In this document: positions 1-13,859 of the stretch, piece after piece
Numbering within the stretch: the stretch's first letter is position 1
How the letters are laid out: each line of letters opens with the position of its first letter
From: Lycorma delicatula
Taxonomy: Eukaryota > Arthropoda > Insecta > Hemiptera > Fulgoridae
NCBI RefSeq assembly: GCF_047948215.1
Contig: NC_134458.1
Location: 89,731,260 to 89,795,259, forward strand
Length of the DNA: 64,000 bases
Direction of reading: 5' to 3'
The notes under the pieces: generated by a model
Seen by the model: only the letters and a program-made list of their open reading frames with translations
Databases searched by the model: none
What the model was told of the DNA's origin: nothing
Position numbers and translations under genes: made by a program

Positions 1-597
1 GTAACAAAAATAAATAATGAAAATCCTTTTCAAAAATATTATGAAAAAAATATTTCATTAACATGTAAATTAATAATTACAGAAATCTGTACAATAACAT
101 TTCCAAATCTAAGAGTTGCTTAATTAAAAATAAAACTAGACAGAAGGTCACAGACGACTTAGTAATTCCATGACTCTACTATATTTAAGGTAGAAAAATA
201 GGTCATGACATTTGGCAAAAAAATTAAACATACAAGTTATATAAATATATCATCTTTTTTTCTAATATAAGTTAAAGTTTGGATTTAACGTTTTTGGAAC
301 AATTTTTGGCACCTGAATCTTTCGAGTATTGTTGTTTTTACATTACAATTTCATTTAAATGTCAAGAAATAAAACAAATGTTAAACTAAACAAGTTATGA
401 TAATATTTTATATCAGAAAAAAAACTTGATAAATTTATTTTTTTTAAATGTAATGGTTTTATAAAGGAGGAAACATCACATTCTTTACTATATTATAAAA
501 TAACTATCTATTAACAGCTGAAATAGATTCTTCTTTAAAAAAATTATCAAGAATCACATTTTATGACTCATATTTCTTCCTAAATTTAATACAGATT

Positions 598-1797
598 TAA
601 TTATTATTATTATTAAATACTTATTGTTAGTTTATAGAGAAGCAATGTACATGAAGAAAATATAAATCATAATTAGAGATAAGTTATAATGTAATAAAAG
701 TTGAATTCCTAGATCAGGACGGCAAGATGAAATTTATACTTTTAATAAAGTATTTATGACTCGTTTTCTAAATACTTAGAAATATGTATCCAGAAGATCT
801 TTTCAGAACAATAATTCAGTCCCTCTCCTTAATGGTATTCTAATATGACAACTGATCATTAAAGAAAATACTAAATTATAGTCCTGAAAGTTCTTTTCAC
901 AATGGTATTATAATACCGTTAATAACAGATTACTAAGAAAGGGATTAATTACTCCTGAAAAGATCTGTAATCATTTCAAGTAAGTACAATAAAATATTTT
1001 ATTATTTTATAAAAAAATAAATATTTTAAAAAGTGAAAACCGACTAAAAAAAACACATTTTCATCAAATAATGCGTAATCAGTGAAAGTTTGGAAGTTTT
1101 GACAAACAATATTTTACTGATGAATCAAAAAGCTTGGATATTACTTGAATAAATGTATACAGCTAAAATAATACATTGAAATGTTAAAAATAAGTTGTAT
1201 TTTCAATGCTATTTTGAAAAATTATCTAACTCCCCTTATATATCTTAAAATACAATTTTCCTTTCAACCTTCATTTAACTTTAATTTCTTTAGGATTCAC
1301 CTCATTTTAAAAACAGAAGAATAAAAAAGAATAGAAAAAGACAAGTCTGCTTTATTTGAAATGTCTAAAAACTCCATGAATATTTAAAAAGCGTAAAATA
1401 TTAATAAAAGTTATCATATCATTAAAAATTATGTCTCTAAAGCAAAAAAAAAAATTATAAATAATGATTCAGCGCTGTAAAAGTGAAATTGAGAGAAAAT
1501 TTAACTATGCATGTATTAACATTACATTAAGAGATTGTGTAATGTCAGATTAAACACATATGAACAAATATTATGGTCATTATTCAAACAAAATTATTGC
1601 TTCTTCTACTTTCTTCTTTAACGCTGGCCAAAACAGTTACAAGGACTAATAGTAAAATCAGTTTACAGACTTATATTAGATTGTTCAGCATTTTCAACAC
1701 ATTCCTAAATTGAATAAATTATTATTATTATTAAATACATTATTATTAGCTTATAGAGAAAAAATCCACATGAAGAAAATATAAATCATAATTAGAC
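598..1797. repeat. pair of about 80-bp direct repeats (598-682 and 1718-1797)
   Basis: Both copies start with a TTA trinucleotide run, continue TTAAATAC, then TTAGTTTATAGAGA (or TTAGCTTATAGAGA), and end CATGAAGAAAATATAAATCA followed by TAATTAGA. They are in the same orientation, roughly 1.1 kb apart, and differ at scattered positions. They may be copies of one small interspersed element or a local duplication. Confidence 0.75.
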
Positions 1798-3359
1798 TGG
1801 TGAAAATAATAATAATAATAATAATTTACTACATCTCCATAAGAAAAATAATTTTTAATCTTCTAATTTAAATTTATTCCTTAAGTTTTCAAGTAAATGT
1901 GCATTAATAGTAAAATATCTGTTTTAAAGAAATAGGAATATATGTTTTTATTATATTTCATAGTAAATCATGTATAATTTCATTAGTTTTGAACTGTTAA
2001 AATTATTTAAGGATTAAAACTGTAATTTTTTGTAATATTAGAAAATATATTAAATTATACACTAGATTCTTTACAGTAATTTTTTTTAAGAGTAAGAATT
2101 AATTTTATTTAAAATTAATGGGTGGGAAATAGTCCACCTGCTAAAACTATATCTGACATTATAAATTAGTTCTTTCATAAAAATGGTACTAAAAAATATT
2201 AAAATTCTGCTAGTACATTAAAAAATCACATCAAAAGAAATAGAAGTAATTAAATTTATATTATGCATTAGATACGGCTGAAAAAATTAATAATCAGAGG
2301 AAGTTATGGTAGTGTTCAATGGAGTGCAGAAAATGATTTAATTGAATGGTATTTTAATTGCTGATTACAGAGGAAAACTTCAAATATAATTTAATAAATG
2401 TTTCATCGTACATAAGCACGTTCTTAAAATAAATTAACTGTTTCTTGATGTATTTAATTAATTTGTCTTGACACAATTTGAGTAACAGGTATGGAAATAA
2501 CAGAAGTGAGAAGAATATAAATAATTACACTGGCAGAAATTCACTGGAAGAGAGCCATACCTGCAGTCAAGATGCTGCTAACCTTGAAGTCGTCAAGAGA
2601 TATAGCAAAGGAAAGAAACTTTAATTTATTCTTTGACTTTCCTAGTAAAAGAATTAGGATACATATAAAGAGTAAATTATTTTCTTTGAGGGCATGTGAA
2701 TAGGTTTAATTCACTACATACTTGAGTTAATTGAATTAAAAATTTAAAAAATAATAATACGAAGTATATGCTTGATTTTACACGAGTCCTTTATGTTTGT
2801 ATTTTTCACACTAATATTTTTTAAGTCAAACGAATTTAATACACAGTGAAAAAAATAAATACTGTAAGTTTTTTTTTAACAATAGAAAGAGTAAACAATC
2901 ACCCTCCAATCATACTTGATAATTTTTCTATTATTTTAAAACTTTTGATATTTTGAATACATAAATTATTAAACTTATTCATCTGAAGAGCTAGTTTGCA
3001 TTACAAAAGCACTGATAAACATAAAAGAAGAAAAATATTGTTATTTTTTTATACTTATTATTCTGTCAGAATCTTGATATTTAGCATAAGATGTTACTCA
3101 AATGGTGAGTTCTGTTTTATTATACAATTCATTTATTAATATTTACACTAATAATCAGTAAAAAGAGTAGATACAATGTTTGAATTATTATCAAAATGTA
3201 TAAAAATTAAAGTTGAGAATACATTTTCAGTATTTTCTTTAATTTTAATTATATTAGTTACTAACTACTTAAAATATAATTAAAAAAAAACAACAAAGCA
3301 TCATAAAAACCTTAAATTATATTAAAAAAATTTAAAAAATAAATAATAAAACCAAAGAA

Positions 3360-3376
3360 TATATATATATATATAT
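3360..3376. repeat. TA microsatellite
   Basis: An uninterrupted run of alternating A and T lies immediately left of the foldback element at 3401. A second TA tract (3703-3723) lies to its right. Confidence 0.9.
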
Positions 3377-3400
3377 TAGAGTAGCTTATGTAATGAATTG

Positions 3401-3565
3401 CACATTTCACCTGAAATCCAGGCTTTCTTAAAATTCAGAAATACAGTAACACTTTATCAATCAGATTGGACTGGCCTCAGTTGGAATAGAGAGGCCAGTC
3501 CAGTTTGGTTGCAAAGTCTGCTTGATTTTACACTTGAAAAATCCTAGGATTTCAGGCGAAGTGTG
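3401..3565. mobile_element. short foldback (MITE-like) element
   Basis: The two ends are inverted copies: CACATTTCACCTGAAATCC at the left matches the complement of the right end, which reads CACACTTCGCCTGAAATCC. At the centre a perfect 12-bp stem (TGGACTGGCCTC, 3467-3478, with GAGGCCAGTCCA, 3491-3502) surrounds a 12-nt loop. The whole 165 bp can therefore fold into one long hairpin. There is no coding capacity. A non-autonomous DNA transposon is likely; I could not identify a target-site duplication. Confidence 0.75.
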
Positions 3566-3702
3566 TTATTTTAAACTAATTTACGTGTTCTTTATGTTTG
3601 TTTTTTAGTAATTGTGGTTATTTAGTTTTTTAATTGTATTTAAATGGATGGTAATCTAGAGAAATAAAATTAAAAAGTATACTGAGAACATATATCTAGA
3701 CT

Positions 3703-3723
3703 TATATATATATATATATATAT
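3703..3723. repeat. TA microsatellite
   Basis: A run of alternating T and A of about 20 bp, about 140 bp right of the foldback element at 3401-3565. Confidence 0.9.
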
Positions 3724-5036
3724 CCAAAACCAAAAGATACAACTTACTTAGCACTTGTTTTAATTACTGATCAGTTTTAAAGATTTTTAAATAAAATAAG
3801 AGAAAATTAACGTGAAGGTTGCCGTAACAGTAGCTAACTCTTCTGTATTACATTAAACGATAATTTCACTTCGTAGTAAAAAAAACAGAGGTTGTGAGGT
3901 ACAAGAAATATCATGGATAATTATCTAAATATCCCCAGTCAAAGAAAATGAGATACTCATTACTTATTATGAAATGAGTAACTGATGAAACTTCATGAAT
4001 GCTGAATGATGCATCTGCTTTTTTTTTTTTTTAGCATTGGGATGATTGGCTTGACAGCTATGAAATTCAACCCACACAATCTGGATTTCAGACTTTAACT
4101 GGATTAAACAATTTATTTATTGATTGAACTTTTAAACAACTTCTTAATTTTTATTTCATTTTTTTTAACAAAAGCAAACTAAACAAAAAGCTAATTTGAC
4201 AGAATCTTCATGCGAAGGACTTCTACTCTTCATTAACACAAAATTATTTCTTTTGTAATTTGGTTAGTTTTGTTACAAAGATCATTCAATAAAAAAACAT
4301 AAAAAAATTTGAACTCAAGAAAGTAAAAAAGTTTAAGAACTGAAAATCCAATATCATATCAATTATAAAAATTAATGTCCTCAAAAAAAGGGAGCTGAAT
4401 TTCCGAGATAGTTGAAAATGGGTGGGTTACAGAGAATTTTGAGAACTACTAAGTGATCACTAAAGTCTTCATTAAAAATGCATTTTAGAACACTGATTTT
4501 AACCTAGCTGTTCCTTACAATTTAGGGATTTTTTAAATCAAGAGTTAGCATGTGTATAATTAATCAATACAACAGGAATATTGAATTCAAAATCTTTTAA
4601 ACAGTTTCAGTACAGGGATAATTGATAACATTTGTGATTTTCTGAAGAAAAATAAATAATGCAATTCAAAAAAATATATTTTCTGTACTCAGTCTAAATA
4701 ATAACAATTTTATTACAGAAAAACATACAGTTCTAAATTCTGAAATGTTTCATTTGTTCAGCGAAAGAATTCAGTGACAAATTTTTCCTTTCTACTGAGT
4801 GAACAGACAATCATATCATGAAAATAAGTGAAATAAATTATATAACATCAAAAATAAATTAATCATAAAAATCGTTAAAACAGCTGGGGAATATTAAAAG
4901 AAGTGTATTTTTTATTATAATTTTGGTATTCTTAAATAAGAATAACTGTCACATGAAAAAATCCTTTAATAAGAAAACAAAAAGACAAGGATTTCAACCA
5001 AAAATAAGTTATCATAATAAATTATGTGTAAAAAAG

Positions 5037-5460
5037 ATGTGAAATCACACAATTGAGCCAAATTTAACATATAAGAAGCGTATTATTAAAATGGTGTGAT
5101 GGCATTCCAACTACTTTTACTGGTTTGAAAAGATTAAATTAGTACGTGCTAGGTTATGTTAGATTAGGTTAGTAGGATACTATTTTGGAAAGATTAATAT
5201 TTTGAATTGAAAAAAAAATTGAAAATGTTCTTGGCTACACTAACATTTTCCTTCTTTTTTTTATTACTAAATTATTAAATTTTTTTTATTACAGAAAAAA
5301 TCACAAGAGTTGCCAAAAACATTTTTTAATTCTTTTTCATGTTAAAATATTAATCTTTCCAAAAAAGTAATTCTATCTAACATTACATAACAGTAACTAA
5401 TCTAAATCTTCTTAGTCCAGTAAAAGGAGTTGGAATGCTACTATGTGGGATTTCATTTCA
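5037..5460. mobile_element. long-arm foldback (MITE-like) element
   Basis: The left arm (about 5097-5236) and right arm (about 5311-5430) are inverted copies. GGCATTCCAACTACTTTTAC at the left corresponds to the complement of the right arm (GCATTCCAACTCCTTTTACT), and TTTTGGAAAGATTAATATTT recurs in both. GAAATC.CACA at the outer edges suggests the arms reach about 5040 and 5454, with an insertion of about 50 nt in the left arm. About 75 bp, mostly T-rich, separate the arms. No reading frame is present. In filamin pre-mRNA this would form a duplex of well over 100 bp. Confidence 0.75.
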
Positions 5461-8400
5461 TTGATAAAACTCTTTTTTATTTGAGAAGAGAGTAATGAAA
5501 TAAAACGACGCCTAATGTATGGCAGTAATTTAAAAACAATATTTTTATTTATTGTGTCAAATGCTTAGTGGGAATGACCCAGATCATAACAATATCTTTA
5601 TTACTCTTGGCAACAAATGAATTACCTTAATAAGCAAGGCATATATTCAAGATTTTAAAAAACTCAGAAAATAAATTTTAATTTCAATTCTTACCAAAAT
5701 AACAAATTTACATAAGGGTTTTTTTTTTATTAAATCATAAACTACATCTTTTCTTTAAACCATCTGTTTTTTTAATGTAGTGACTAGTAGGGTTATTAAA
5801 CACTAATAAAATTCTAACTGTATACAATGAAAATGCATTGTTTAAACCTATGGACGCGTAGGCAGGCAAGAAGCACTCCCCAACATATCAGTACAGTATA
5901 AATCAGTAAGTTTTTGACATTTCTCATTTTCAACATTGTTACAATCCTCCCTTACCAAATAACCACAAAAAAACCATAGTAGATTAATAAATATATGATA
6001 ATAATACTTTCAAAGTTTCAAAACAATATCTTAATTTTTGGGCCAGTATACATTTAAAAAAATATATAACAAGAATTTTGTTTTTAGCTACTACTTTCAC
6101 GCTTATTTATACATATTTTCACTCAACAATTTACAACTCTTCATCACAGCAGCAAATACTTTAAACTATGCTTACTTTTAATATGTAAGAACATCTAACT
6201 TCATTAATCTGAACAGTAACTGTTCAACAGAATAATGGTAAATAATAATTCTAACCCCTTTTCCATAATGAATCTTTAATTCATGCTTTTAAGCAAGTTG
6301 TTTACCTTAATCAACAGATATCAAATTTATAGAAACAGTAAAACAGTTTTCTTCAAATTTAGAAATAAAATTCTGTAAATGTTAAAATTAAAACATTCTT
6401 TATCCTACAATAAAAGCATCAATCTAAAACTTACAGCTTCCACAACTAATCAACTTTTTTTACAAATTAATCATTAAATATTTGAAAAGAGCATTTTATT
6501 TTAATAAAGAAGAGTATTTCTTTGATATGTAAGTGAAAAATTAAAGAAAATATGATAAAATATCATAAAAAAATAAGTTTTTCACAATACATATGCTATG
6601 CCGCCTTTAAAAAAACAAGTAGTATAAGTAACATGAACAGAGAAGCTCCAACAACAATGCAAATAGGGTTAACTTCAGTGATCTACAAAAAGCAATTCAC
6701 AAAATGTGATTTCAGCTATTGGCACTATTCTAACTTTGCATATTTCCATTTCCAGCGCATTTTTTTCCCTAAGAAATTCCAGTTACAATTGTGGAATCAT
6801 CAGGTTGTAATGTGATAGCAAACAATCTGATGTGTTGTTTGCCCCATAAAAAAAAAATAATAAGCATATTCCATTTTATGCAGGAGTAGTTTTTCATAAA
6901 CATACGAGTAGAAAGCTGTATAATACAGCTGTACAATACAGTGTGAGATAATAAAATTAATATTATTATAATTTGTAAAATAAGCAATTTTAATTCAGTT
7001 AATACTCATGAAAATGAAAACTGAGTGTTAGCAAGTATACTAAATGACTGATTTAGTTGAGACTGTTGTTTAAATGGAAATGACTCGCAGTATTATCATT
7101 TACAGAAATTTTTTTAAAAAAATTATAGGTATAAATCTATCTCTAATATTATAAAATGCAGGAATATCTTTATGCATTTGTGATAATAAAGTTTCTCTAT
7201 CTGCTTCTATAAAAATTTTAAAACTCAAGATCTTGTGATTCTTTATTAATTTAAAAGATAAATAACAGAAAGAAATTTCAGGAAATATTTCTTTAAAATT
7301 AATAACTTATTACTTGTTATACTGTTGGCAATATATTTGTTCAATGACAACAATCTTCTAATTGACAAAATAAAATACTCAGTAGAATTAAATAATCTCC
7401 TCGTGAAGATATTCTTACAACAGGATTTAGAATTAATAAAATACTATTAAAAAATTATAAAATAAGTTACAGGTTAAAAGTTGATATTACAAAGTTATAT
7501 AGTACGTAGTACATATATATAATGTGTGTGAGTGTGTTTTATGTTTTTTCTTTTAGAATTTAAGGCCAGTTACGAAATCTAGCATTAGTCTCAGTAAAAT
7601 TGTTTTGTTTCCTTTTTAAATTCAAAAAGCACTACACTATACTGTTATACTATTATGCTACACTGTTGTGTTGTTATAGCTTCCTTATTCTTCCAAAGAA
7701 AACATTATTAAAGGAAGCATATTAAAAATACACGTAGTATGCAAGTAATTTTATTTACAGATTATCTTGTTGCTGATTTTCCAAGTACCTTGGGCAGAAA
7801 ACTTAATTATTTCATCGCCAAATTGATTGCATTATCAAGTCTATTTATGGTTTATTAATTTAATTATGTATCTGTTTTCATATTTTTTTCCATTCAACAT
7901 GAATACATACTACTGAAATTGTTCTACTTTTCTGGACATTTTTTAACAATCAGGTGTTTAATATATAAGAATGATTACATTGTAAAAACAGTCACTCTTG
8001 ATTTAATTCCTATTAAATATGACTACAGGAATGAAGATTTTGTTGATCCATATCATGAAACTTCATTATATTTTCTCTATCTTTCATCAAAAAGTTTCTT
8101 TATGAATAATTTTTTAAACTATTTTCTCATTTCAAAACTTGTTTTGAACACAAATACTGAAAGGTGAATGAATTCAATGGAGGTGGGAGTTTGAAGAAGT
8201 ACTGTTGGTGATTCTGAGGGACTAAATCAGGATTGAAGAGATAAGGAGACAAATGAGAACTGATGAATCTATAATTAGAAATATTAACTCTTTCCAATAT
8301 TAACTCAAATAGAGAATGTGATCTACACACAATAATTCTGAAATAGTCAGAAAACTTAATGCAAAACTTATTAGTGTGTGTAGATATTAGTACTCCCCAT

Positions 8401-8921
8401 GAGAAAGAGTAGTTTAGTCATAAGTAAACAAGGTTACTGATATGTTTCATCATAGCAATCATAGTTTATATTTAAAATGTCTGGAAGTAAATGACCATAA
8501 TATCAATATAACAATAAAAATAAAAATCTGAAAAAAATTACACTGATCAGAATTCTCAGAAGTAGAGATTATGCAAATCCATATCTTATACATTAAAAAA
8601 AAATTGATCTGAAAACTTATTTCCAGACCGTGTGAGCATTCTACTGGATGGATCAGGTTGTTTTTTATTCTGCTTAGAATATCATCAAGCTTCATTGGAC
8701 CCAAAACTGAATCTCTCTGAGAATCCCTCAAAAAATCCTCATTTATTACATAACTGAGGAATGTTTCAAGATTATTACCACAGGAAAATCATTTTGAAGG
8801 TCTGTCAATGCTTGATGACATATCTGTTGCCCATTCCAAGAAGAATAAAAAAAAATCAACCCAATCAGTAGAACATCTGGATGAACTGGAAATTGGTTTT
8901 GAACATGCATTTTACTTTTGT

Positions 8922-8946
8922 AGGAAAGGAAAGGAAAGGAAAGAGA
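8922..8946. repeat. GGAAA short tandem repeat
   Basis: About four to five imperfect copies of a GGAAA pentamer lie within the long last intron. Nothing else of note surrounds it. Confidence 0.7.
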
Positions 8947-11900
8947 AAAACAAGGAGATTGGGAGCGAGACATGTTGTAAATGGAATAGGTTGTTAGCAG
9001 ATTTTTTAAATATATACATTACTTTGTAATAATAACAATGCGAGCAGCAAGAAGCCATTAGTTATCATTATACTTCACTTATGTAAAAAATTAACATTTT
9101 GTTTAATATTTTTTTAGTCTATAATGACTAATTCTTGAAAAAACATAAGTCCAAAAAATCTTGTTCAAATGAGCAATTAAACTAAATGCATCATTACAAA
9201 TAACTGCCTTTTAAAAAATCATTTTTTTTTTACAACTAAGCTTCTAATTCATACACAAAGCAAGAAACCCAAACAAGAAAATAGAATTAAAATGAAAATT
9301 ATGAAAAGTAAGATTTATCAAAAATGGAAAACTGAAATAATTATCGATTGGGAAAATAAATCTTTAAAAGTTCTGAAAAAAAATGAATAATTAATGTGAT
9401 TTTAAAGTGCATTATTCTGAATAAATCAATCTGAAAATAATTACAAAAATAAAGGCAACTTAAAAAATATATAAAATAAACAAAAGGCAAAAGATTGATA
9501 AAAGGTTTTACCATAGATATACATTCTTTAAAATCATTTAAAAATATTTTTAAAAAAACGCACAAATTTACATATAAATTACATTTTACTAATATAATTA
9601 TTTAAACATTAAAGTACTCAAAAAAATTAATTTCTTAAAAATTTTGTAAAATCATTCAAAAATTCAAAATTTAATTTAAAAAAAATAAATGCAAAAATTA
9701 AAATTGACCATTCAGATATACAGCTATATCAAGAATCCAAACCAATAACAATGAATAATATGAATGTTTCAATAAAAAATGAAGTAGAAATTCAAAAATA
9801 ATTAATTATAATTAAAAATTGACCACAAAAAACAAGAAAAAATTGAGAAAAGCTGATGTAAAAAAAACAAATAATACTGGTACATTACAATGAAATACAT
9901 CTAGAAAGTAAGCACCACTTTGTTGTAAAAAATTTAGCATTTTTACAATTTAGTTATATTAAATTACTTTATCTTTAGGCATTGCTGATATAGAGGCATT
10001 TATAATATCTTTACTTGAATTTTTGTATTCACCACCATAGAATTTAACATCTAAATTAGAGTAATCACTTAACCTCCTTCTTCAGCATGCCATAAGCATT
10101 AAACCGCTCTCCTGTTAGAAAATTTTCATGTGATGAAACAAATGGTAATGGTTCCAAATTTCTAATCTAAATTCAGTGAACAGAATATGTTACACATTTG
10201 CAGATTGAGGTCTGGTATTGCTTTACTATTTTTTAACATGTCTTGTTTATTTTGAAACATAATAAAATGTTTACAACACTACACAGAAGAATGATATATT
10301 TTATAAATTTGTCCTTTGTAGCACAAATTCCATCAGAACAATTTCCAGTCTGTTCCACAACATAGGCCCTGAACTTCCTACTAACATGGTTTATTTAATT
10401 TTTCCCATTTTAATGACTGTATTCTCCATTTTATTGATTATTTTGTTTGTAAAGTACACCGTTATCACATAATCTGTCACAATACAGCATTTCCCTTATG
10501 GCATCACTTTAAAAATTACTATACATTTAACTATATCTAGGATTCCCAGTAGGAACAATGTTATGGTGACAATTGCATATTAACAATACTAAAGTAGGAG
10601 AGAAATTTTGCAAGATATAAAATAGTTTTTAATAGGTTTCCTATTAGAAAACTTCACTGTTTTTTTTCTACATCCTATGTTAAATATTTTAATCCATTCA
10701 CACACATCCATATTCTCTTTTTTTTACTTCACAATGAATTTTACTATTCAATACTCCTTGAACTTAAAAAAATGATACATCACTTCTTATAATTTTAATT
10801 TTCTAATGATTAAAGATGACCAACTCCCAAAAATGATATAAAAAAAATCTCACAAAAAATGTGTGAGTCACAGTCAGTACCTATACAAATGTTACCACAG
10901 ATACACAACTCAGATAGTACAACCAACAAATGAGCTGTACAAGAAAGATACTTTCTGACATTCCACAAAATAATTAAAATTAGTAGAGCCAATATTATCT
11001 AACTTAGCATGTTGGCTATAGAATATACACAAAATGTGTGTTCAAAGTGATCTACAGTGAAGGAGACTTTATACACAGCATTTAGTCAGGTCTAGTGTGT
11101 TTTATTACTAAGAAAAACTACCCATTTAGTCAATTCCACACTTGTAAACATGCCTCAGTCTAACGTACTTTAATCAACAGTACAGTTGTTTTTGTTCCAC
11201 ATTAGAACCTATCTACCCTCTAGGACACCTATTATATCAGAGAATGTAATATAATGTGAATCTATTAAAACAAGATAAAAAGCTATTCTTTTGTTTGCTT
11301 TTTTAGTGGACTAGATGTGAGAATAACAAAAAAATTCTATGAAAGAATAATTAGTGCTAGATGAGGAATTAAATATTATACGATTACCACAAAAATTGTT
11401 TTTTTTCAAAACTGACATTTTGAAGACAGCATGTTCAGCCAGTTATAATAACACTACTACAATGGTAATAACAGTAAATTATTATCCAAAGAATCGTTAG
11501 GTAAATGAAGTAGTTCAATTAAAATATTTACTGCTCATTAAATATTGGATATTGTACTTAACAAGTTGTCAAGTCAGTACATGAGGTGGACCAAGCACCA
11601 TGTTCTGACTATCTTATTTTTTCAGATGTTTTTATATCTGGAATGATTTTATTTATGAAGAAGTAGATTGTAGTACTATGAAAAAGCAGAAAGCAATATT
11701 ACCTCAAAAACAAAAAAAAATATTAAAAAAATCATCTTCAGGACAACTTTTACAAATTTCGGCCAGCAGTCAACATATTACACCAAATAAGGCAGTGTTA
11801 CTGTTGAAATTAACAATTTTTATTTCAATTGAAGAAATATGATTTTTCTCAATATTGCATTATAAAAAAAGTTTAAAAATTGAATCTATTTTTGGACTTG

Positions 11901-12775
11901 TTAATTAATATATTTTTGATATTGTATATACACAATATATCACATATCTTCAAGGAAAAAATTAAATTAGAGAAGTTAAAATTCCACTTAAATGATTTCA
12001 AAATGCGGTTACTGGTAAGAAACCTTCTAGTTAAATTAAATTTAATTGTCTTAAAACACTAGCCAGGAATATTAATAGATTGTGTTGTTTGTAGTTACAA
12101 TTTGTTCTTGTACTTAATTTTAACACAGTGAATTTATGTGGTGATGATAAAACAAGATCAAAACTATTTTCTCCATAATCAATCTTACTTTTAATCAACT
12201 CTTAAAAACATGATTTTGAATTTTACATTTAATGATCTATCTCTTTTTTTTAATACACAGTTAAAACACAACTATGACTACACAGTTATTTTTAGACAGC
12301 TGAAAAAATCTTTACACCACATTTAAAAAAAAAAGAAGAAAGAAATACATTATATTCAGATAAATAATGTCTCAATAATTCAATGCAAAATATATTGGCC
12401 TCAAACATAGTACAGTCCATACTGTAGATTTTCTGATTTCAATATTCAGATATAACTACATCAACTTTTCAATAAACATAGGCTGAGCTTTTCCCCCCCA
12501 CCAAAAAAAAAATTAATTCAAAACACTAATTTAAATATATTTCTGTAAATGGTTTAAAATTAAAGTTTGGATAAAGTTTATACCAAACTAACCTCTAGGA
12601 CAGGAACACTGTTAAATCATTAAAACTAAAACAAAAACTTATCTATTTTCTGGATTATTTTATTCACCAGCTTAATAAAACATTTTATCAGCGAATCAAA
12701 ATTTTATAACATAAAAAATGATTATAGTTTTATTTATTATTTCACTGGTGTAGTAAATAATAAAACTGAACTTAC

Positions 12776-12906
12776 CTTCCTGATGTTGAACGTATTCTGC
12801 ATGTTACGTTGCCTCTGCCAGCATTTTTAGCATTAACTGTTATGCAATACTCTTCTCCACTCACAACTGTCTTCTGAATACCTTCTGTTATTTTACATTT
12901 TTCTGC
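12776..12906 (-). CDS. cher: filamin exon N: start of tenth repeat
   Basis: The exon is 131 nt, with acceptor TATTGTAG and donor GTAAGTTC, entering in phase 0 and leaving in phase 2. It reads AEKCKITEGIQKTVVSGEEY, CITVNAKNAGRGNVTCRIRS and TSG. The pattern ASKC...GEE..ITV.AK.AG.G.VTC is that of human filamin A repeat 15, the last repeat before hinge 1 by recall. The rest of this repeat must be encoded left of the window, because no continuing exon is visible in 1-12775. Confidence 0.95.
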
Positions 12907-13859
12907 CTACAATAGAAAAATAGAAAAATATTCACTTAAAAAAATATATAAAATGAAATGTCTAACATTAATATCCTTAATTTTTTTTATATAAATAAAA
13001 TACTTCAAATTTGTCAACATCATTTTAATAAAAATAATTAATTACTATTCCTTTTATCCCTTTGCACGGCAAATTAAAAAAAAAAAATTAAGTTCTCAAA
13101 TTTTGTAAAGGAATATTGCTTTTTATACATTTGATTAGCACACTGGTAGGTAGCTATTTCTAATTAGATTGATCATCTTTGATCACTTTAACAGATCAGT
13201 TGTATTAATGTGACAGCTAGTATTGCTTCCTAAAGCCTAAATAAACAACCCTAATGCACAAACCAGATCACTTAATATTCCAATAGAAAACAAACAAAGA
13301 AAACAAAACCAATGAAGCTAAAATAGTAAAGGTAATGTTACATCATCATTTTAAAATAATGATAGAAACATATTAATAAGTTTCAGACGAGAAGACAAAA
13401 AACTGTTTACATTAAGAAGAAGGATTTTAAAACAGATAAAAATAAATTAAGTATTTTTTTTTTTAAATCTCATTTTAGTCATTTTTTAACTCATTTTTGA
13501 TCCAATGGACAGATTGTAATCATTGGCTATAATAACTAACAAACAAACAAGTAATACAAGGGTAATTATAAACAAGTTGTAATTACCTGAACAGCATGAT
13601 AAAACTTGATATATATTTTTTTTTAATTACTAAAGTTGTTAATAATACTATTTCAAATTATATAGAATTACGTCTCCTTCACACCGGCATTGTAACAGAA
13701 AATCTGTATCTTCACTTGCTTTACTCTATTTAAATTGACAACAGCAACAATACATCTGTTTTCCATTTGAAAAGGTGCTAAAATATAATAGATAGTAACT
13801 GTAATAACCAACAATCTTCTAAAAATACCAAACAGAAATTATTTAATAAAAGTACATAC
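12907..13859 (-). other. cher: intron between exons M and N
   Basis: The intron is 953 bp, GTATGT to TATTGTAG. It is AT-rich; no coding relic or repeat is recognised. A short GC-richer piece near 13670-13700 (CACACCGGCATTG) has no evident function. Confidence 0.85.

Larger units (their letters stand above)
1..12775 (-). other. cher: intron after exon N, partial (12.8 kb or longer)
   Basis: No filamin-like coding sequence is visible on the minus strand here, so I read the whole stretch as one intron that starts at the exon N donor and continues past position 1. It is very AT-rich. It holds two foldback elements (3401-3565 and 5037-5460), a pair of short direct repeats (598-682 and 1718-1797), TA and AAT microsatellites and a GGAAA run near 8922-8946. 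A somewhat less AT-rich, unclassified stretch lies around 10.0-11.3 kb. Open frames here are short and of low complexity. Confidence 0.8.

Noticed and set aside
8459..9029. Overlapping open frames at 8.46-9.03 kb as a small gene
   Set aside because: No domain, splice context or recognisable family; the basic run comes from the GGAAA repeat.
10081..10180. Minus-strand stretch reading like FVSSHENFLTGERFNAYGML
   Set aside because: It might be a decayed transposase, but the fragment is short, surrounded by stops and matches no family I can name.
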